Positions 35,277 to 44,509 of a stretch of 64,000 nucleotides of DNA are shown one piece after another (positions within the stretch are counted from its first letter, which is position 1; every line of letters begins with the position of its first letter). The notes under the pieces are model-generated. The model saw only the letters and a program-made list of their open reading frames with translations. It ran no database searches and was not told the DNA's origin. Made by a program: the position numbers and the translations under genes. Source of the DNA: an uncultured Lachnospiraceae bacterium (GTDB lineage: Bacteria > Bacillota > Clostridia > Lachnospirales > Lachnospiraceae); assembly GCA_947174015.1 (NCBI GenBank), contig CAMWHJ010000003.1:1-64000 (forward strand), given 5' to 3'.

Positions 35277-35942
35277 TTATACCCTCTCTTGAAATAGATC
35301 TATGATGGTTTTCACTGCCTCATCAATGCTCATATTGGAGGAATCCACCAAAATGGCATCCTCTGCCTGCATCAGCGGAGAATTTTCCCGGTGCATATCC
35401 CTGTAATCCCGATCCACAATATCTTTTTCAATGGTTTTCAAATCACAGTCCACCTGTTTTTCCTGCAATTCTTTATAACGGCGCTCTGCTCTGATTCTGG
35501 AGCTGGCAGTCAGGTATATCTTTAAAACAGCATCTGGCAGTACTTTGGTGCCGATATCCCTGCCATCCATAATCACATCTGTGGTTTTTGCCAGCTGCTG
35601 CTGTAATTCCACCATTTTCACACGCACATTTTGATTCACAGAGGTGGCAGACGCCATATTGCCCACTTCTTCTGTACGGATAAATCCATTGACATTTTCA
35701 CCGTTGAGCATCACCATCTGTTCGCCATCCTGGTATGAAATGGTAATATCTGCCTGCTGACATGCCTGATTAATTTTCTCGGTTTCCTCTGGACGGATCC
35801 CCTGACGGATAAAAAACAAAGCCATGGCACGATACATTGCCCCTGTATCCACATAAATGTAAGACAGCTCCTTGGCAATTTTTTTTGCAATGGTACTTTT
35901 TCCTGCACCGGCCGGACCATCGATTGCTATATTATATGACAT
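35277..35942 (-). CDS. cmk: Cytidylate kinase
   Basis: A 221-residue NMP kinase with P-loop 'IDGPAGAGKSTIAKK', 'YVDTGAMYRA' (CMP site), 'VIMDGRDIGTKVLPDA' and 'RDYRDMHRENSPLMQAED'. It phosphorylates CMP/dCMP. The cmk-ispH-S1 order recurs in Clostridia. Confidence 0.96.
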   Translation of the reverse strand: MSYNIAIDGPAGAGKSTIAKKIAKELSYIYVDTGAMYRAMALFFIRQGIRPEETEKINQACQQADITISYQDGEQMVMLNGENVNGFIRTEEVGNMASATSVNQNVRVKMVELQQQLAKTTDVIMDGRDIGTKVLPDAVLKIYLTASSRIRAERRYKELQEKQVDCDLKTIEKDIVDRDYRDMHRENSPLMQAEDAILVDSSNMSIDEAVKTIIDLFQERV

Positions 35943-35954
35943 ATTCTCTTCTCC

Positions 35955-37193
35955 TTATTCTTCTTTGCTGGCGGCTCTGGCGGCTGCCATGGCAGTAGAC
36001 CATGCAATCTGCAGATTAAAACCGCCGGTTAAGGCATCCACATCCAATACCTCACCTGCAAAATATAAATTTTTCACTTTCTTAGACTCCATGGTAGAAG
36101 GATTGATTTCCTTCACATCCACACCGCCTCTGGTTATGATTGCCTCCTCATACCCGCACACACCGTTGACGGTCATGGTTAAGGACTTCAGGGTATGTAA
36201 CAGTGCTTTCCGCTCCTTTTTATTGATTTCATTCACCTTTTTCTCCGGTGTGATTCCAGATAAAAGAATCACCACCGGTATCAGTTTTGCAGGAAGAAGA
36301 CTGCCCAGCACATTTTTAAACTGCTTATTTTTTGCCTGGCTGAAATCTCTCAAAATTCTATCATCCAACTGTTCTGGCAAAAGGGCTGGTTTCAAGTCAA
36401 TGGATAACGTCAAATTCTCCTTTCTTAAATCCTCCAAAATTACACTGCTGGCACTTAAAATCAAAGGTCCGCTGACACCAAAATGAGTAAACAGCATTTC
36501 CCCAAATCCATCGTATATCACCTTACTGCCCTTTTTCACCACTGCATTTATATTTTTCAGGGACAGCCCCTGCAGGGAACATACCCATGGTTCCGCACAA
36601 GTAAGGGGTACTAAGGCCGGGGATGTATCTGTGATTTTATGTCCCATGGCCTTAGCAAAAGAAAAACCATCTCCGGTGGAGCCTGTCAGTGGATAGGACA
36701 AACCTCCTGTTGCCACAATCACTGCATCTGCCTCTTCTGTTTTTCCATTTTGCAATGTGATGCTGCTAACTTTTCCATTCTTTTGGTTCAACTTTGCCAC
36801 TGGCTGCTTCCGGAACACCTTTACCTGAAGCCGTTCTAATTCCTGCTCCAAAGCTCCTATCACATCTGAGGAATGGTCAGAAACAGGAAAAACCCTGTTT
36901 CCTCTCTCTATCTTGGTCGCCACTCCCAATTCTTCAAAAAAGCCCAGAGCCTCCCAGTTACTAAAATTCTGAAAACTGCTGTACATAAATTTGGGATTTC
37001 GCATCACACTCTTTTGCAGCTCCTCCATATCACAGGCATTGGTCAAATTGCATCTGCCTTTTCCTGTGATAAACAGCTTCTTTCCCAGCTTTTCATTTTT
37101 CTCATACAAAACGACAGCAGCACCATTTCTGGCACATTCCACCGCTGCCATCATGCCAGCGGCACCACCGCCTATTATGATCACTTTTCTCAT
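35955..37193 (-). CDS. HI0933/BaiN-like flavoprotein oxidoreductase
   Basis: A 412-residue FAD protein: Rossmann motif 'VIIGGGAAGMMAAVECARNG', 'GRCNLTN', 'VFPVSDHSSDVIGALEQEL', and C-terminal 'AGEVLDVDALTGGFNLQIAW'. This family is annotated as NAD(P)/FAD-dependent oxidoreductase; BaiN is a bile-acid-linked member, but most members have no known substrate. ATG overlaps the rpiR-like stop by 4 bp, 12 bp before cmk. Confidence 0.9.
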   Translation of the reverse strand: MRKVIIIGGGAAGMMAAVECARNGAAVVLYEKNEKLGKKLFITGKGRCNLTNACDMEELQKSVMRNPKFMYSSFQNFSNWEALGFFEELGVATKIERGNRVFPVSDHSSDVIGALEQELERLQVKVFRKQPVAKLNQKNGKVSSITLQNGKTEEADAVIVATGGLSYPLTGSTGDGFSFAKAMGHKITDTSPALVPLTCAEPWVCSLQGLSLKNINAVVKKGSKVIYDGFGEMLFTHFGVSGPLILSASSVILEDLRKENLTLSIDLKPALLPEQLDDRILRDFSQAKNKQFKNVLGSLLPAKLIPVVILLSGITPEKKVNEINKKERKALLHTLKSLTMTVNGVCGYEEAIITRGGVDVKEINPSTMESKKVKNLYFAGEVLDVDALTGGFNLQIAWSTAMAAARAASKEE

Positions 37194-38137
37194 ATGCCTT
37201 TCTCCAGATAGGAATTTTTTATACTCATATTTTCTTCCGCAAAATTGATTTCATCATTGCTATACACTTGATATTCGTCCCAGATTTCTTCCAGCGTTTC
37301 CAGCGTATTTACCACCTGGTTCTGCTTTTTCATGCACAGAGCCACCACCATGGCATTGATAACGCTTAAGGGTGCCACCAGCGAATCCACAATGGATGCC
37401 ATATCACTTCTGGCAATCAAATTACAGGAAGAATACAGATTCATTGGAGAATGAATACTGTCTGTAAGAGTAATCACCTTGGCATTTCTGTTGTTGGCAA
37501 ACTCCATTGCTTTCAAAGTGCGCACTGAGTATCTTGGAAAGCTGATGCCGATAATGGCATCCTCCTGACTGATTCGTATCATCTGTTCAAAGATCTCACT
37601 GGCACTGCTGGTCTGAATCAAATGTACATTATCAAATATCATATTTAGATAAAAACTCAAAAAATTAGCCAACGGCATACAACTGCGAATGCCCAGCACA
37701 TAGATATGCTTTGCATGTAATAAAATATCTATGGCTGTATCAAAGGCTTTCTTGTCAATATGTTCCAAGGTCAGCTTAATCTTATCTGCATCCGACTGTA
37801 AGACAGTGGACAAAATTTCTGACTGGCTGATGCGTCCATAAGCCACTTCCATCCGCTGAATGGAATTCAGCTTATTCCGCACCATCTCTTCCAAGGCTTT
37901 CTGAAAATCAGGATAGCCCTGATAGTCCAAAGCAGCCGCAAACCGCACTACGGTAGATTCACTGACACCCACCACACTTCCCAGCTTTGCCGCCGTTAAA
38001 AAAGCCGCCTTATCATAATTTTCCCGTATATAATCTGCCAACAGTTTCTGCCCTTTGCTGAATTTCTCATAGCTTTCATTAATTTTTATGAATACTTCAT
38101 TACTTTTATCAATTTTTTTCTCTGTTGCCATTTCCAA
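37190..38137 (-). CDS. RpiR/MurR-family transcriptional regulator
   Basis: A 315-residue protein with an N-terminal HTH_6 domain ('LGSVVGVSESTVVRFAAALDYQGYP'), a linker, and a SIS sugar-phosphate-binding domain ('HIYVLGIRSCMPLANFLSFYL', 'IGISFPRYSVRT'). Such regulators usually respond to sugar phosphates; here it is embedded between hisIE and a flavoprotein gene, so its targets may lie elsewhere. Overlaps the flavoprotein gene by 4 bp. Confidence 0.9.
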   Translation of the reverse strand: MEMATEKKIDKSNEVFIKINESYEKFSKGQKLLADYIRENYDKAAFLTAAKLGSVVGVSESTVVRFAAALDYQGYPDFQKALEEMVRNKLNSIQRMEVAYGRISQSEILSTVLQSDADKIKLTLEHIDKKAFDTAIDILLHAKHIYVLGIRSCMPLANFLSFYLNMIFDNVHLIQTSSASEIFEQMIRISQEDAIIGISFPRYSVRTLKAMEFANNRNAKVITLTDSIHSPMNLYSSCNLIARSDMASIVDSLVAPLSVINAMVVALCMKKQNQVVNTLETLEEIWDEYQVYSNDEINFAEENMSIKNSYLEKGI

Positions 38138-38156
38138 TGCTACACCTTCTGTTTCA

Positions 38157-39407
38157 CTATCGATTTGCCAGTTCTTTGGTAATATCTTCCCAACTCACAC
38201 CCTTTTCTACCATGAGAACCATAACATGATACAGAAAATCAGAAATCTCATATTTGATTTCTTCCGAGTCAGTGTTCTTGGCAGCAATCACAATTTCTGT
38301 TGCCTCTTCTCCCACTTTTTTCAAAATCTTATCCATCCCCTGCTGAAACAGATAATTGGTGTAAGAGCCTTCCTTGGGATGCTCCTTTCTGTCCGCAATG
38401 ACAGAATACACCTGATTTAACACACCCATGGGATTTTTCGCTGTTGCTGCCTTCTCTGTCAAATGATTGAAAAAGCAGCTGTAACTTCCAGTGTGGCAGG
38501 CAGCCCCCACCTGAGATACCTTCGCCAGAAGCGTGTCCAAATCACAATCCATGGTAAGGGATTTTACATACTGAAAATGACCCGAAGTCAGTCCTTTTAC
38601 CCAAATTTCATTGCGGCTGCGGCTAAAGTAAGTCATTCTGCCTGTGGCAATCGTAAGCTTATATGCCTCTTCATTCATATAAGCTAACATTAGGACTTCA
38701 TTGGTCATATAATCCTGTACAACCACAGGAATCATGCCATCGGAATTCAGTTTAAATTCTGCCCACTCCATGGAACTCTCTAAGATTTCCACAGCAATTC
38801 CCTCTGCCTTGCATTTCTTCTTGATACCGGCAAAATCAGTGTCTTTTTGAGAAAGATCTAATGTACTGATTCCCCTTACATTTTTTATCGAAAGTATCTG
38901 ACAGATATCTGCCTTTTGTTCTTTCCACACAGAAAGCACCGGAGTGGAAAGGTTTTGAGAAAGTTCCTGTAATTCCTCCGGCTTTCCCTGATGAAAATAG
39001 ATAAGTTCCCCAGCAAATTCTTCTATTATTGCCTTATTATCTGCAATTACTGCCAGATTATCAGCAGATACCGCAATTTTTTCCTTGCCAAAGCGTTTTG
39101 ACACTTCCTCTGTCAGTGCCTGATTGTCTGCTTTTTTTAAATTGAGGATGGCTTTTTCTGCCCCTGCATATAACAGTTTTTTGATATCCTCTGCACGTTT
39201 TACATTGCCGCCGGCAATTACCGGGATCTCCACGGTTCTCACCACTTGTCGCAGCAAACCAATGGCTTTTTCATGGTCTTGGGCAGAATCCGATAAATCA
39301 AGTACCAGTAATTCATCCGCCCCGGCATCGGAATAGTATTTTGCCAGTTCCAGTGCATTTTCCCGCTGAAGAAAAATACAGGGAACTAATTTCTTCTTGT
39401 CTTTCAT
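38157..39407 (-). CDS. hisIE: HisIE with an N-terminal HisA/HisF-like domain
   Basis: A 416-residue fusion. Residues about 1-205 read as a HisA/HisF-like beta/alpha barrel ('[13 protein letters not shown]', '[29 protein letters not shown]' in part). Residues about 215-320 are HisI ('[19 protein letters not shown]', '[10 protein letters not shown]'), and about 325-416 are HisE ('[15 protein letters not shown]'). HisI and HisE perform steps 3 and 2 of histidine synthesis. In the barrel the first catalytic Asp (in HisF 'CLDV') is replaced ('CIFL'), so it is probably not an active cyclase or isomerase. Lies 10 bp after hisB. Confidence 0.9.
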   Translation of the reverse strand: MKDKKKLVPCIFLQRENALELAKYYSDAGADELLVLDLSDSAQDHEKAIGLLRQVVRTVEIPVIAGGNVKRAEDIKKLLYAGAEKAILNLKKADNQALTEEVSKRFGKEKIAVSADNLAVIADNKAIIEEFAGELIYFHQGKPEELQELSQNLSTPVLSVWKEQKADICQILSIKNVRGISTLDLSQKDTDFAGIKKKCKAEGIAVEILESSMEWAEFKLNSDGMIPVVVQDYMTNEVLMLAYMNEEAYKLTIATGRMTYFSRSRNEIWVKGLTSGHFQYVKSLTMDCDLDTLLAKVSQVGAACHTGSYSCFFNHLTEKAATAKNPMGVLNQVYSVIADRKEHPKEGSYTNYLFQQGMDKILKKVGEEATEIVIAAKNTDSEEIKYEISDFLYHVMVLMVEKGVSWEDITKELANR

Positions 39408-39417
39408 TGTCTACTCC

Positions 39418-40398
39418 TTACAGCATTCCTTTGGTGGAAGGGATATCTTTAATTCTGGCATCATAGGAAATCGCCTCATCCAATGCCTTGGCAAATGCCT
39501 TATAAGCAGCTTCGATAATGTGATGATTGTTGCTTCCATGAATCAGCTTCATGTGAATATTCATTCCTGCCGCATAGGAAATAGCATAGAAAAATTCCCG
39601 TACCATTTCTGTATCAAAATAGCCCACACGTTCTGCGGTAAAGTCCACATCAAACACGAGATATGGTCTGCCGGAAAGATCAATAGCACATAATAACAGC
39701 GTCTCATCCATTGGCAGATATCTCTGCCCGAAACGCTTTATTCCTTTCTTATACCCCAATGCCTTTCGAATGGCAGTTCCCAAAGCGATTCCGGTATCCT
39801 CAATGGTATGATGGCAGTCCACAATCAAATCACCTTTCACTCTGCAGGTCAAATCAAATAAACCATGCTTTGCAAAACCCTCCAGCATATGATCAAAAAA
39901 ACCAATACCGGTTTCAATCTCTGCCTTTCCGCTGCCATCCAAATTCAATTCCAGGAAAATCTCTGTCTCATTGGTTTTCCGCACCACTCTGGTAGCTCTG
40001 TCTGTGTTTCTATCGTTTTGTCTGTTTCTGTAATCATTGTTGTATTCCCGGTTCTCCCGATTATAACCTCTGTTATTGTAATTATTACCATAATTATTGT
40101 TGTAATTGTTCTCTCGACTATTGTAATTATTATAATTTCGGTTATAACTATAATTTCGGTTGTTATCCCGATTCATCTCCCTGTTTCCATATTCCCTTCC
40201 TATGTTTTGATTCTTCTCCTGATTTGCCTCCTGAACTTCCATTACACTTTTTTCCAACATCTTTCTCCAATCCTGCTTATTATCTTCCATATCACTATTC
40301 ATTTCTTTGCTGCTTTCCGTATTCATCTCTTTTTCAATTTCCTTATTCTTTTCATCATTCATATCGTAGTTTAACTCCCTGCTGTTCTCTTCATTCAT
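39418..40398 (-). CDS. hisB: Imidazoleglycerol-phosphate dehydratase with long disordered N-terminus
   Basis: The core (about residues 135-326) is a normal HisB: 'GIGFFDHMLEGFAKHG', 'VDCHHTIEDTGIALG', 'DLSGRPYL' and 'HGSNNHHIIEAAYKA' (Mn-binding His repeats). Before it lies an extension of about 134 residues: first an acidic Met/Asn/Glu helical part (1-70), then a low-complexity Asn/Tyr/Arg stretch (71-134). The ATG at 40398 has GGAG 8 nt upstream, and no ATG lies near the core start, so the extension appears translated. A repeat element lies in the 210-bp gap to hisD. Confidence 0.9.
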   Translation of the reverse strand: MNEENSRELNYDMNDEKNKEIEKEMNTESSKEMNSDMEDNKQDWRKMLEKSVMEVQEANQEKNQNIGREYGNREMNRDNNRNYSYNRNYNNYNSRENNYNNNYGNNYNNRGYNRENREYNNDYRNRQNDRNTDRATRVVRKTNETEIFLELNLDGSGKAEIETGIGFFDHMLEGFAKHGLFDLTCRVKGDLIVDCHHTIEDTGIALGTAIRKALGYKKGIKRFGQRYLPMDETLLLCAIDLSGRPYLVFDVDFTAERVGYFDTEMVREFFYAISYAAGMNIHMKLIHGSNNHHIIEAAYKAFAKALDEAISYDARIKDIPSTKGML

Positions 40399-40475
40399 TT
40401 TTTCTTCTCCATATCTTTCTTATTAATTATGAAACAAATCGTAACTGTTTGTACTTTCACAGTTATTCTTATTTT

Positions 40476-40607
40476 GTAACTATTCAGTACCTCATAGTTA
40501 CAAGCAAAGAATCATGTAAAATTGCCTATGGCAATGGTTCTCTGCCTGCTATATCCATTTTTTCTTACGGTCTGTGCAGTAAATGCACAGACCTACTGAA
40601 CAGTTAC
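40476..40607. repeat. MITE-like repeat, copy C (complete)
   Basis: A 132-bp element with terminal inverted repeats GTAACTATTCAGTAC (40476-40490) and CTACTGAACAGTTAC (40593-40607), 13 of 15 matching. Inside are a decayed first hairpin (ATTGCC/GGCAAT, interrupted by extra bases) and the intact second hairpin GGTCTGTGCA/TGCACAGACC. No open frame. It sits between hisD and hisB and ends 1 bp from the hisD stop. A partial terminus-like GTAACTGTTTGTAC precedes it at 40441. Confidence 0.85.
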
Positions 40608-40608
40608 C

Positions 40609-41901
40609 TTATTTTTCAAATCGTATGCGAATTGAATTGGCATGTGCCGTCAACTGCTCGGCTTGTGCAAATTTAATGATATCTTCATGTACTTCTTCCA
40701 ACGCCTCTCTGGAATAGGAAATAATGCTGGATTTCTTGATAAAATCATCCACACTGAGGGGCGAGAAAAACTTGGCGGTTCCATTGGTGGGCAGTACATG
40801 GTTGGGTCCTGCAAAATAGTCTCCCAAGGGCTCTGAACTGTATTCTCCAATAAAAATAGCACCTGCATTGCGAATTTTTGTCATCACATCATAGGGATTC
40901 TTTGTCTGAATTTCCAAGTGTTCAGAGGCAATTTCATTGGCGGCTGCAATGGCATCTTCCATAGTATCTGCCACTAAAATATAACCATAATTATCCAAAG
41001 ATTTCTGGATAATCTCCCTTCTGGAAAGCTCAGCGGTAAACTTCTCTGTTTCTTTAGAAACCTGCTCTGCCAGTTCTCTGCTGGTGGTAATCAGAATCGC
41101 TGATGCCATCTCGTCATGTTCTGCCTGAGACAGTAAGTCTGCCGCCACATATCTTGGATTGGCACTTTCATCTGCAATCACAAGAATTTCACTGGGACCT
41201 GCAATGGAATCAATACTCACATGTCCATATACTGCCTTTTTTGCCAATGCCACATAAATATTTCCCGGTCCGACAATTTTATCCACCTTGGGCACGCTCT
41301 CGGTTCCATAAGCCAGCGCTGCAATGGCCTGAGCTCCTCCCACCTTATATACCTCTGTGGCTCCCGCCTCTGTGGCTGCCACCAAAGTGGTGGCACAGAC
41401 TTTACCGTCTTTTCCGGGAGGAGTGGTCATGATAATTCTGTCAACGCCTGCCACCTTTGCCGGAACAATGTTCATCAATACAGAAGAAGGATACACTGCC
41501 TTTCCTCCAGGCACATACACGCCTGCCTTTTCCAAGGCAGTCACCTTCTGTCCTAAAATCGTTCCCTTGGGTGAAGAGTGAAACCAACTCTGCTGACGCT
41601 GCATTTCATGATATTCTTCAATATTCTTTAAGGCTTTTCGAATAATAGCCAGCAGCTCATCACTAACCTGTTCATAAGCTTCCTGAATCTCCTCCTCAGT
41701 GACACGAATGGTGGCGGCATCCACCTTCACACCATCAAATTTTTCTGTGTATTCAAAAATAGCCTTATCACCATTTTCTTTTACATTCGCCACAATTTCA
41801 TTGACCCTCTGTTCAAATTCTCCGTAGCTGTTTGGACTTCTCTTTAATAAATTCTCCAAAATGTTTTTCTTTGTTTCTTCTTCCAGCCTGATAATTTTCA
41901 T
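40609..41901 (-). CDS. hisD: Histidinol dehydrogenase
   Basis: A 430-residue HisD, normal length. Motifs: '[23 protein letters not shown]' in part, '[21 protein letters not shown]', '[12 protein letters not shown]', 'ASEHLEIQT' (catalytic Glu-His) and '[15 protein letters not shown]'. It carries out the last two oxidations of histidine synthesis. 9 bp after hisG. Confidence 0.97.
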   Translation of the reverse strand: MKIIRLEEETKKNILENLLKRSPNSYGEFEQRVNEIVANVKENGDKAIFEYTEKFDGVKVDAATIRVTEEEIQEAYEQVSDELLAIIRKALKNIEEYHEMQRQQSWFHSSPKGTILGQKVTALEKAGVYVPGGKAVYPSSVLMNIVPAKVAGVDRIIMTTPPGKDGKVCATTLVAATEAGATEVYKVGGAQAIAALAYGTESVPKVDKIVGPGNIYVALAKKAVYGHVSIDSIAGPSEILVIADESANPRYVAADLLSQAEHDEMASAILITTSRELAEQVSKETEKFTAELSRREIIQKSLDNYGYILVADTMEDAIAAANEIASEHLEIQTKNPYDVMTKIRNAGAIFIGEYSSEPLGDYFAGPNHVLPTNGTAKFFSPLSVDDFIKKSSIISYSREALEEVHEDIIKFAQAEQLTAHANSIRIRFEK

Positions 41902-41910
41902 AACAACCTC

Positions 41911-42558
41911 CTATAAAATTGCTTTCAAATTATTGATAATTTTCGTAATTCGCTCATTCTCCATCTTCATGCTCACCTGATTCACCACCATTCTGGCAGA
42001 CAGCGGACAAACCTCCTCTAAAACCGTAAGTCCGTTTTCCCGCAGGGTAGTTCCCGTCTCCACAATATCCACAATCACCTCAGACAGCCCCACTATGGGT
42101 GCAAGTTCAATGGAACCGTTCAGTTTAATAATCTCCACTGTCTGGTGCTTTTTATTGTAGAAATAATCTTTGGCAATGTTGGGATATTTGGTTGCCACGC
42201 GAATCAGCTCATGGTGCTGCAATAATTTCTTTGCCTCCGCAGGTCCGCACACACACATGTTACACTTTCCAAAGCCCAGATCCAAAACCTCATACATCTT
42301 TCTGCCTTCTTCTAAAATGGTGTCTTTGCCCACAATACCGATATCCGCTGCACCATACTCCACATAGGTAGGTACATCCGGTCCCTTTGCCAAAAAGAAT
42401 TTCAGTTTTAACTCCTCATTGACAAAAATCAGCTTTCTGGAATCTTTGTCCTTCATTTCCTCACAGGTAATGCCTATTTTCTCAAACAGTTCCAGAGTAG
42501 TTTTTGCCAGACGCCCCTTTCCCAAGGCAAATGTTAAATATCTATCCTTATTTTCCAT
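41911..42558 (-). CDS. hisG: ATP phosphoribosyltransferase, short form
   Basis: A 215-residue HisG of the short class, lacking the C-terminal regulatory domain, so it needs HisZ for activity and feedback control; hisZ is directly upstream. Motifs: '[17 protein letters not shown]', '[12 protein letters not shown]' and '[15 protein letters not shown]' (PRPP site). Confidence 0.97.
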   Translation of the reverse strand: MENKDRYLTFALGKGRLAKTTLELFEKIGITCEEMKDKDSRKLIFVNEELKLKFFLAKGPDVPTYVEYGAADIGIVGKDTILEEGRKMYEVLDLGFGKCNMCVCGPAEAKKLLQHHELIRVATKYPNIAKDYFYNKKHQTVEIIKLNGSIELAPIVGLSEVIVDIVETGTTLRENGLTVLEEVCPLSARMVVNQVSMKMENERITKIINNLKAIL

Positions 42559-42609
42559 GATTGCATATTCCCTTTCTACACAAATGCTGTTTTTCCCTGC
42601 CGTTCTCTG

Positions 42610-43818
42610 TTACTGCTCTGTCACCTTGCCCTCAGGGGCAACATGATAGATAGTTCCAAATCCATTCCGCTTTCCATAGGCTATGCAGTCCTCAAGGGTA
42701 TGATTTTCTTTTCTCATCAGAAGAGCCGCTTTCCTGCCCTCTCCTCTCAATTCCTCTGCCTTTCTCACCGCCTCTTCTGCCCCATCTGCCTCATAGACCA
42801 AAAGAATGGCATCCTGTTCTGTATCGATGGCGATCTTTTGTCTGGAAAGTGCCGCTAATAGCTGGTTCACCATCAAGACACAGCCGATGGCAGCCGCATC
42901 TTTGCCAAAATGCTTCAGCAGACCATCGTATCGTCCGCCGGTAATCAACGCCTCGCCCACTCCATAAGTGTATGCCTTAAAAATTACACCCGTATAATAC
43001 TTATATTTGCTCACCATGCCCAAGTCAAAGGTCACATAATCCTCCACACCATAAACCTTTAACGCCGCATAGACTGCCTCCAAACGTTCCAATGCTGCCT
43101 TAGACCTTTCATTGCCTGCCATTTCTTTTGCCTTGGCAAGCATGTCAATGGAACCGAAAAACTCCGGTGTCATCTTTAAGCATTCCTTAATATTCCGGGG
43201 AATATTATGCTCTGCCAAAAGTTCCTCCACCCCAAAAGGATTCTTATTGGAAATTAACTCTCTCAGTTCATATTCTGTATCTTCCTCCAACTGTGCTGCC
43301 TGTGTAAGCCCTTTGAAAAAGTCCATATGGCCAATGCTCACCTGAAATTCCTTTAAGCCTGCTGTCTTTAAACAGCGAATCATCAGGGCTATCATCTCCG
43401 CATCCCCATTGACACTGTCATCTCCTATCAGCTCTGCCCCCAACTGGGTCGTCTCCTTCAGCCTGCCCTGAAGGCTCAGATGATTAATAAAGGTATTGCC
43501 CATATATCCAAAGCGGATTGGCATATCTTCGTCATGGTAATACTTTGCTGCGGAACGTGCAATGGACGGTGTAAAATCCGGGCGCATTACTAAAGTATTG
43601 CCTTCTCTGTCAAAAAATTTAAACAATTCCTTGGAGGCCGTGGTTCCCACCTCTCTGGAAAATACGTCAAAATATTCAAATGTAGGTGTCTCGATTGCCT
43701 GATAGCCATACTGTTTCAACACGGAAAATAAACGGTTCTGTAATACCTGCTTTTTCTCACATTCTGTGTTGTAAATGTCTCTCACACCCTCCGGTGTATG
43801 TAATAATCTGTTTTCCAT
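42610..43818 (-). CDS. hisZ: ATP phosphoribosyltransferase regulatory subunit
   Basis: A 402-residue class II aminoacyl-tRNA-synthetase-like protein ('HTPEGVRDIYNTECEKKQ', 'MRPDFTPSIARSA', 'EALITGGRYDGLLKHFG') without the anticodon domain of HisRS. It forms the active, histidine-regulated enzyme with short HisG. First gene of the his operon, with a consensus promoter upstream and no T-box leader seen. Confidence 0.95.
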   Translation of the reverse strand: MENRLLHTPEGVRDIYNTECEKKQVLQNRLFSVLKQYGYQAIETPTFEYFDVFSREVGTTASKELFKFFDREGNTLVMRPDFTPSIARSAAKYYHDEDMPIRFGYMGNTFINHLSLQGRLKETTQLGAELIGDDSVNGDAEMIALMIRCLKTAGLKEFQVSIGHMDFFKGLTQAAQLEEDTEYELRELISNKNPFGVEELLAEHNIPRNIKECLKMTPEFFGSIDMLAKAKEMAGNERSKAALERLEAVYAALKVYGVEDYVTFDLGMVSKYKYYTGVIFKAYTYGVGEALITGGRYDGLLKHFGKDAAAIGCVLMVNQLLAALSRQKIAIDTEQDAILLVYEADGAEEAVRKAEELRGEGRKAALLMRKENHTLEDCIAYGKRNGFGTIYHVAPEGKVTEQ

Positions 43819-43924
43819 GGGTTACATCCTTTCCATCATCTATGTATCTGAGCACAATTCCGTCCAATACTTTAATACGATAAATCGCTAATTCATTAAC
43901 TTATTATCAAAATAAACTCCCATC

Positions 43925-43953
43925 ATTATATTATGACAAAGCTGGTATGTCAA
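43925..43953 (-). promoter_or_regulatory. Consensus SigA promoter of the his operon
   Basis: Minus-strand TTGACA (43948-43953), 17-bp spacer, TATAAT (43925-43930): a fully consensus promoter, about 105 bp before hisZ. The short leader has an AT-rich TTATT/AATAA symmetry but no recognised riboswitch. Confidence 0.85.
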
Positions 43954-43975
43954 GGTTTTTCTTCTTATCTGTACC

Positions 43976-44509
43976 TTATTCACGCATATCCAAATCCCGC
44001 TGTATCCCTTCCAAATAAGGCACCAGAATACCGTTTTTCCCCACAATATCATACTCCGGTTCCAATTCCTCCAAGCGAAAACTCTTTCTTCCTCCCTGCT
44101 CCATCCGTTCATAAAATTCCTTTAACTTTTGAAACCGCAGGTAATGAAGCTGGTTGATATTAGAATAATACAACAGCAAAAATGCAATTCCTTTCTGTGC
44201 TTCAAATTCTTTCATAAACTGATACTGATGACTGTGAATGTTCTGCATGGGAAAGGTACCTGTGGTACATTCCTTAGCGTCAAAGCACACAGGAATCCCC
44301 TGTACCACACCAATATAATCTACGGTACTTTTCTGTTCAAAATATGCCATAGTAATGTGCCTTGTATTTTTGTCAATGGAAATGGGGGTGATGGGGGTGG
44401 GAACCTTCTGTATCAATGCCAATCCACTTTCCCGGTATTTTTCGTTGGTTCTGTTAATCATCTCTTCTAAGGTGGAGCCTCGCAAGCCCCTGGAACTCCA
44501 TGTAGCCAT
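43976..44509 (-). CDS. recU: Holliday junction resolvase RecU
   Basis: A 177-residue RecU from ATG 44509 ('WSSRGLRGSTLEEMINRTN', 'VDYIGVVQGIPVCFDAKECT', 'HSHQYQFMKEFEAQKGIAF'). The Asp and Glu/Lys of 'CFDAKEC' are the nuclease site. It resolves recombination junctions. The frame runs on to 44617, but the start at 44509 gives a standard RecU and shares one base with the stop of the upstream pseudouridine synthase (TAATG). Confidence 0.93.
   Translation of the reverse strand: MATWSSRGLRGSTLEEMINRTNEKYRESGLALIQKVPTPITPISIDKNTRHITMAYFEQKSTVDYIGVVQGIPVCFDAKECTTGTFPMQNIHSHQYQFMKEFEAQKGIAFLLLYYSNINQLHYLRFQKLKEFYERMEQGGRKSFRLEELEPEYDIVGKNGILVPYLEGIQRDLDMRE

Noticed and set aside
39900..40200. CRISPR array or tandem repeat locus in the AT-rich part of hisB
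   Set aside because: No regular repeat-spacer pattern; it is coding low-complexity sequence in frame with the HisB core.
43819..43975. Possible T-box or histidine attenuator before hisZ
   Set aside because: The leader is only about 100 nt, with no specifier loop, T-box sequence or terminator/antiterminator pair.
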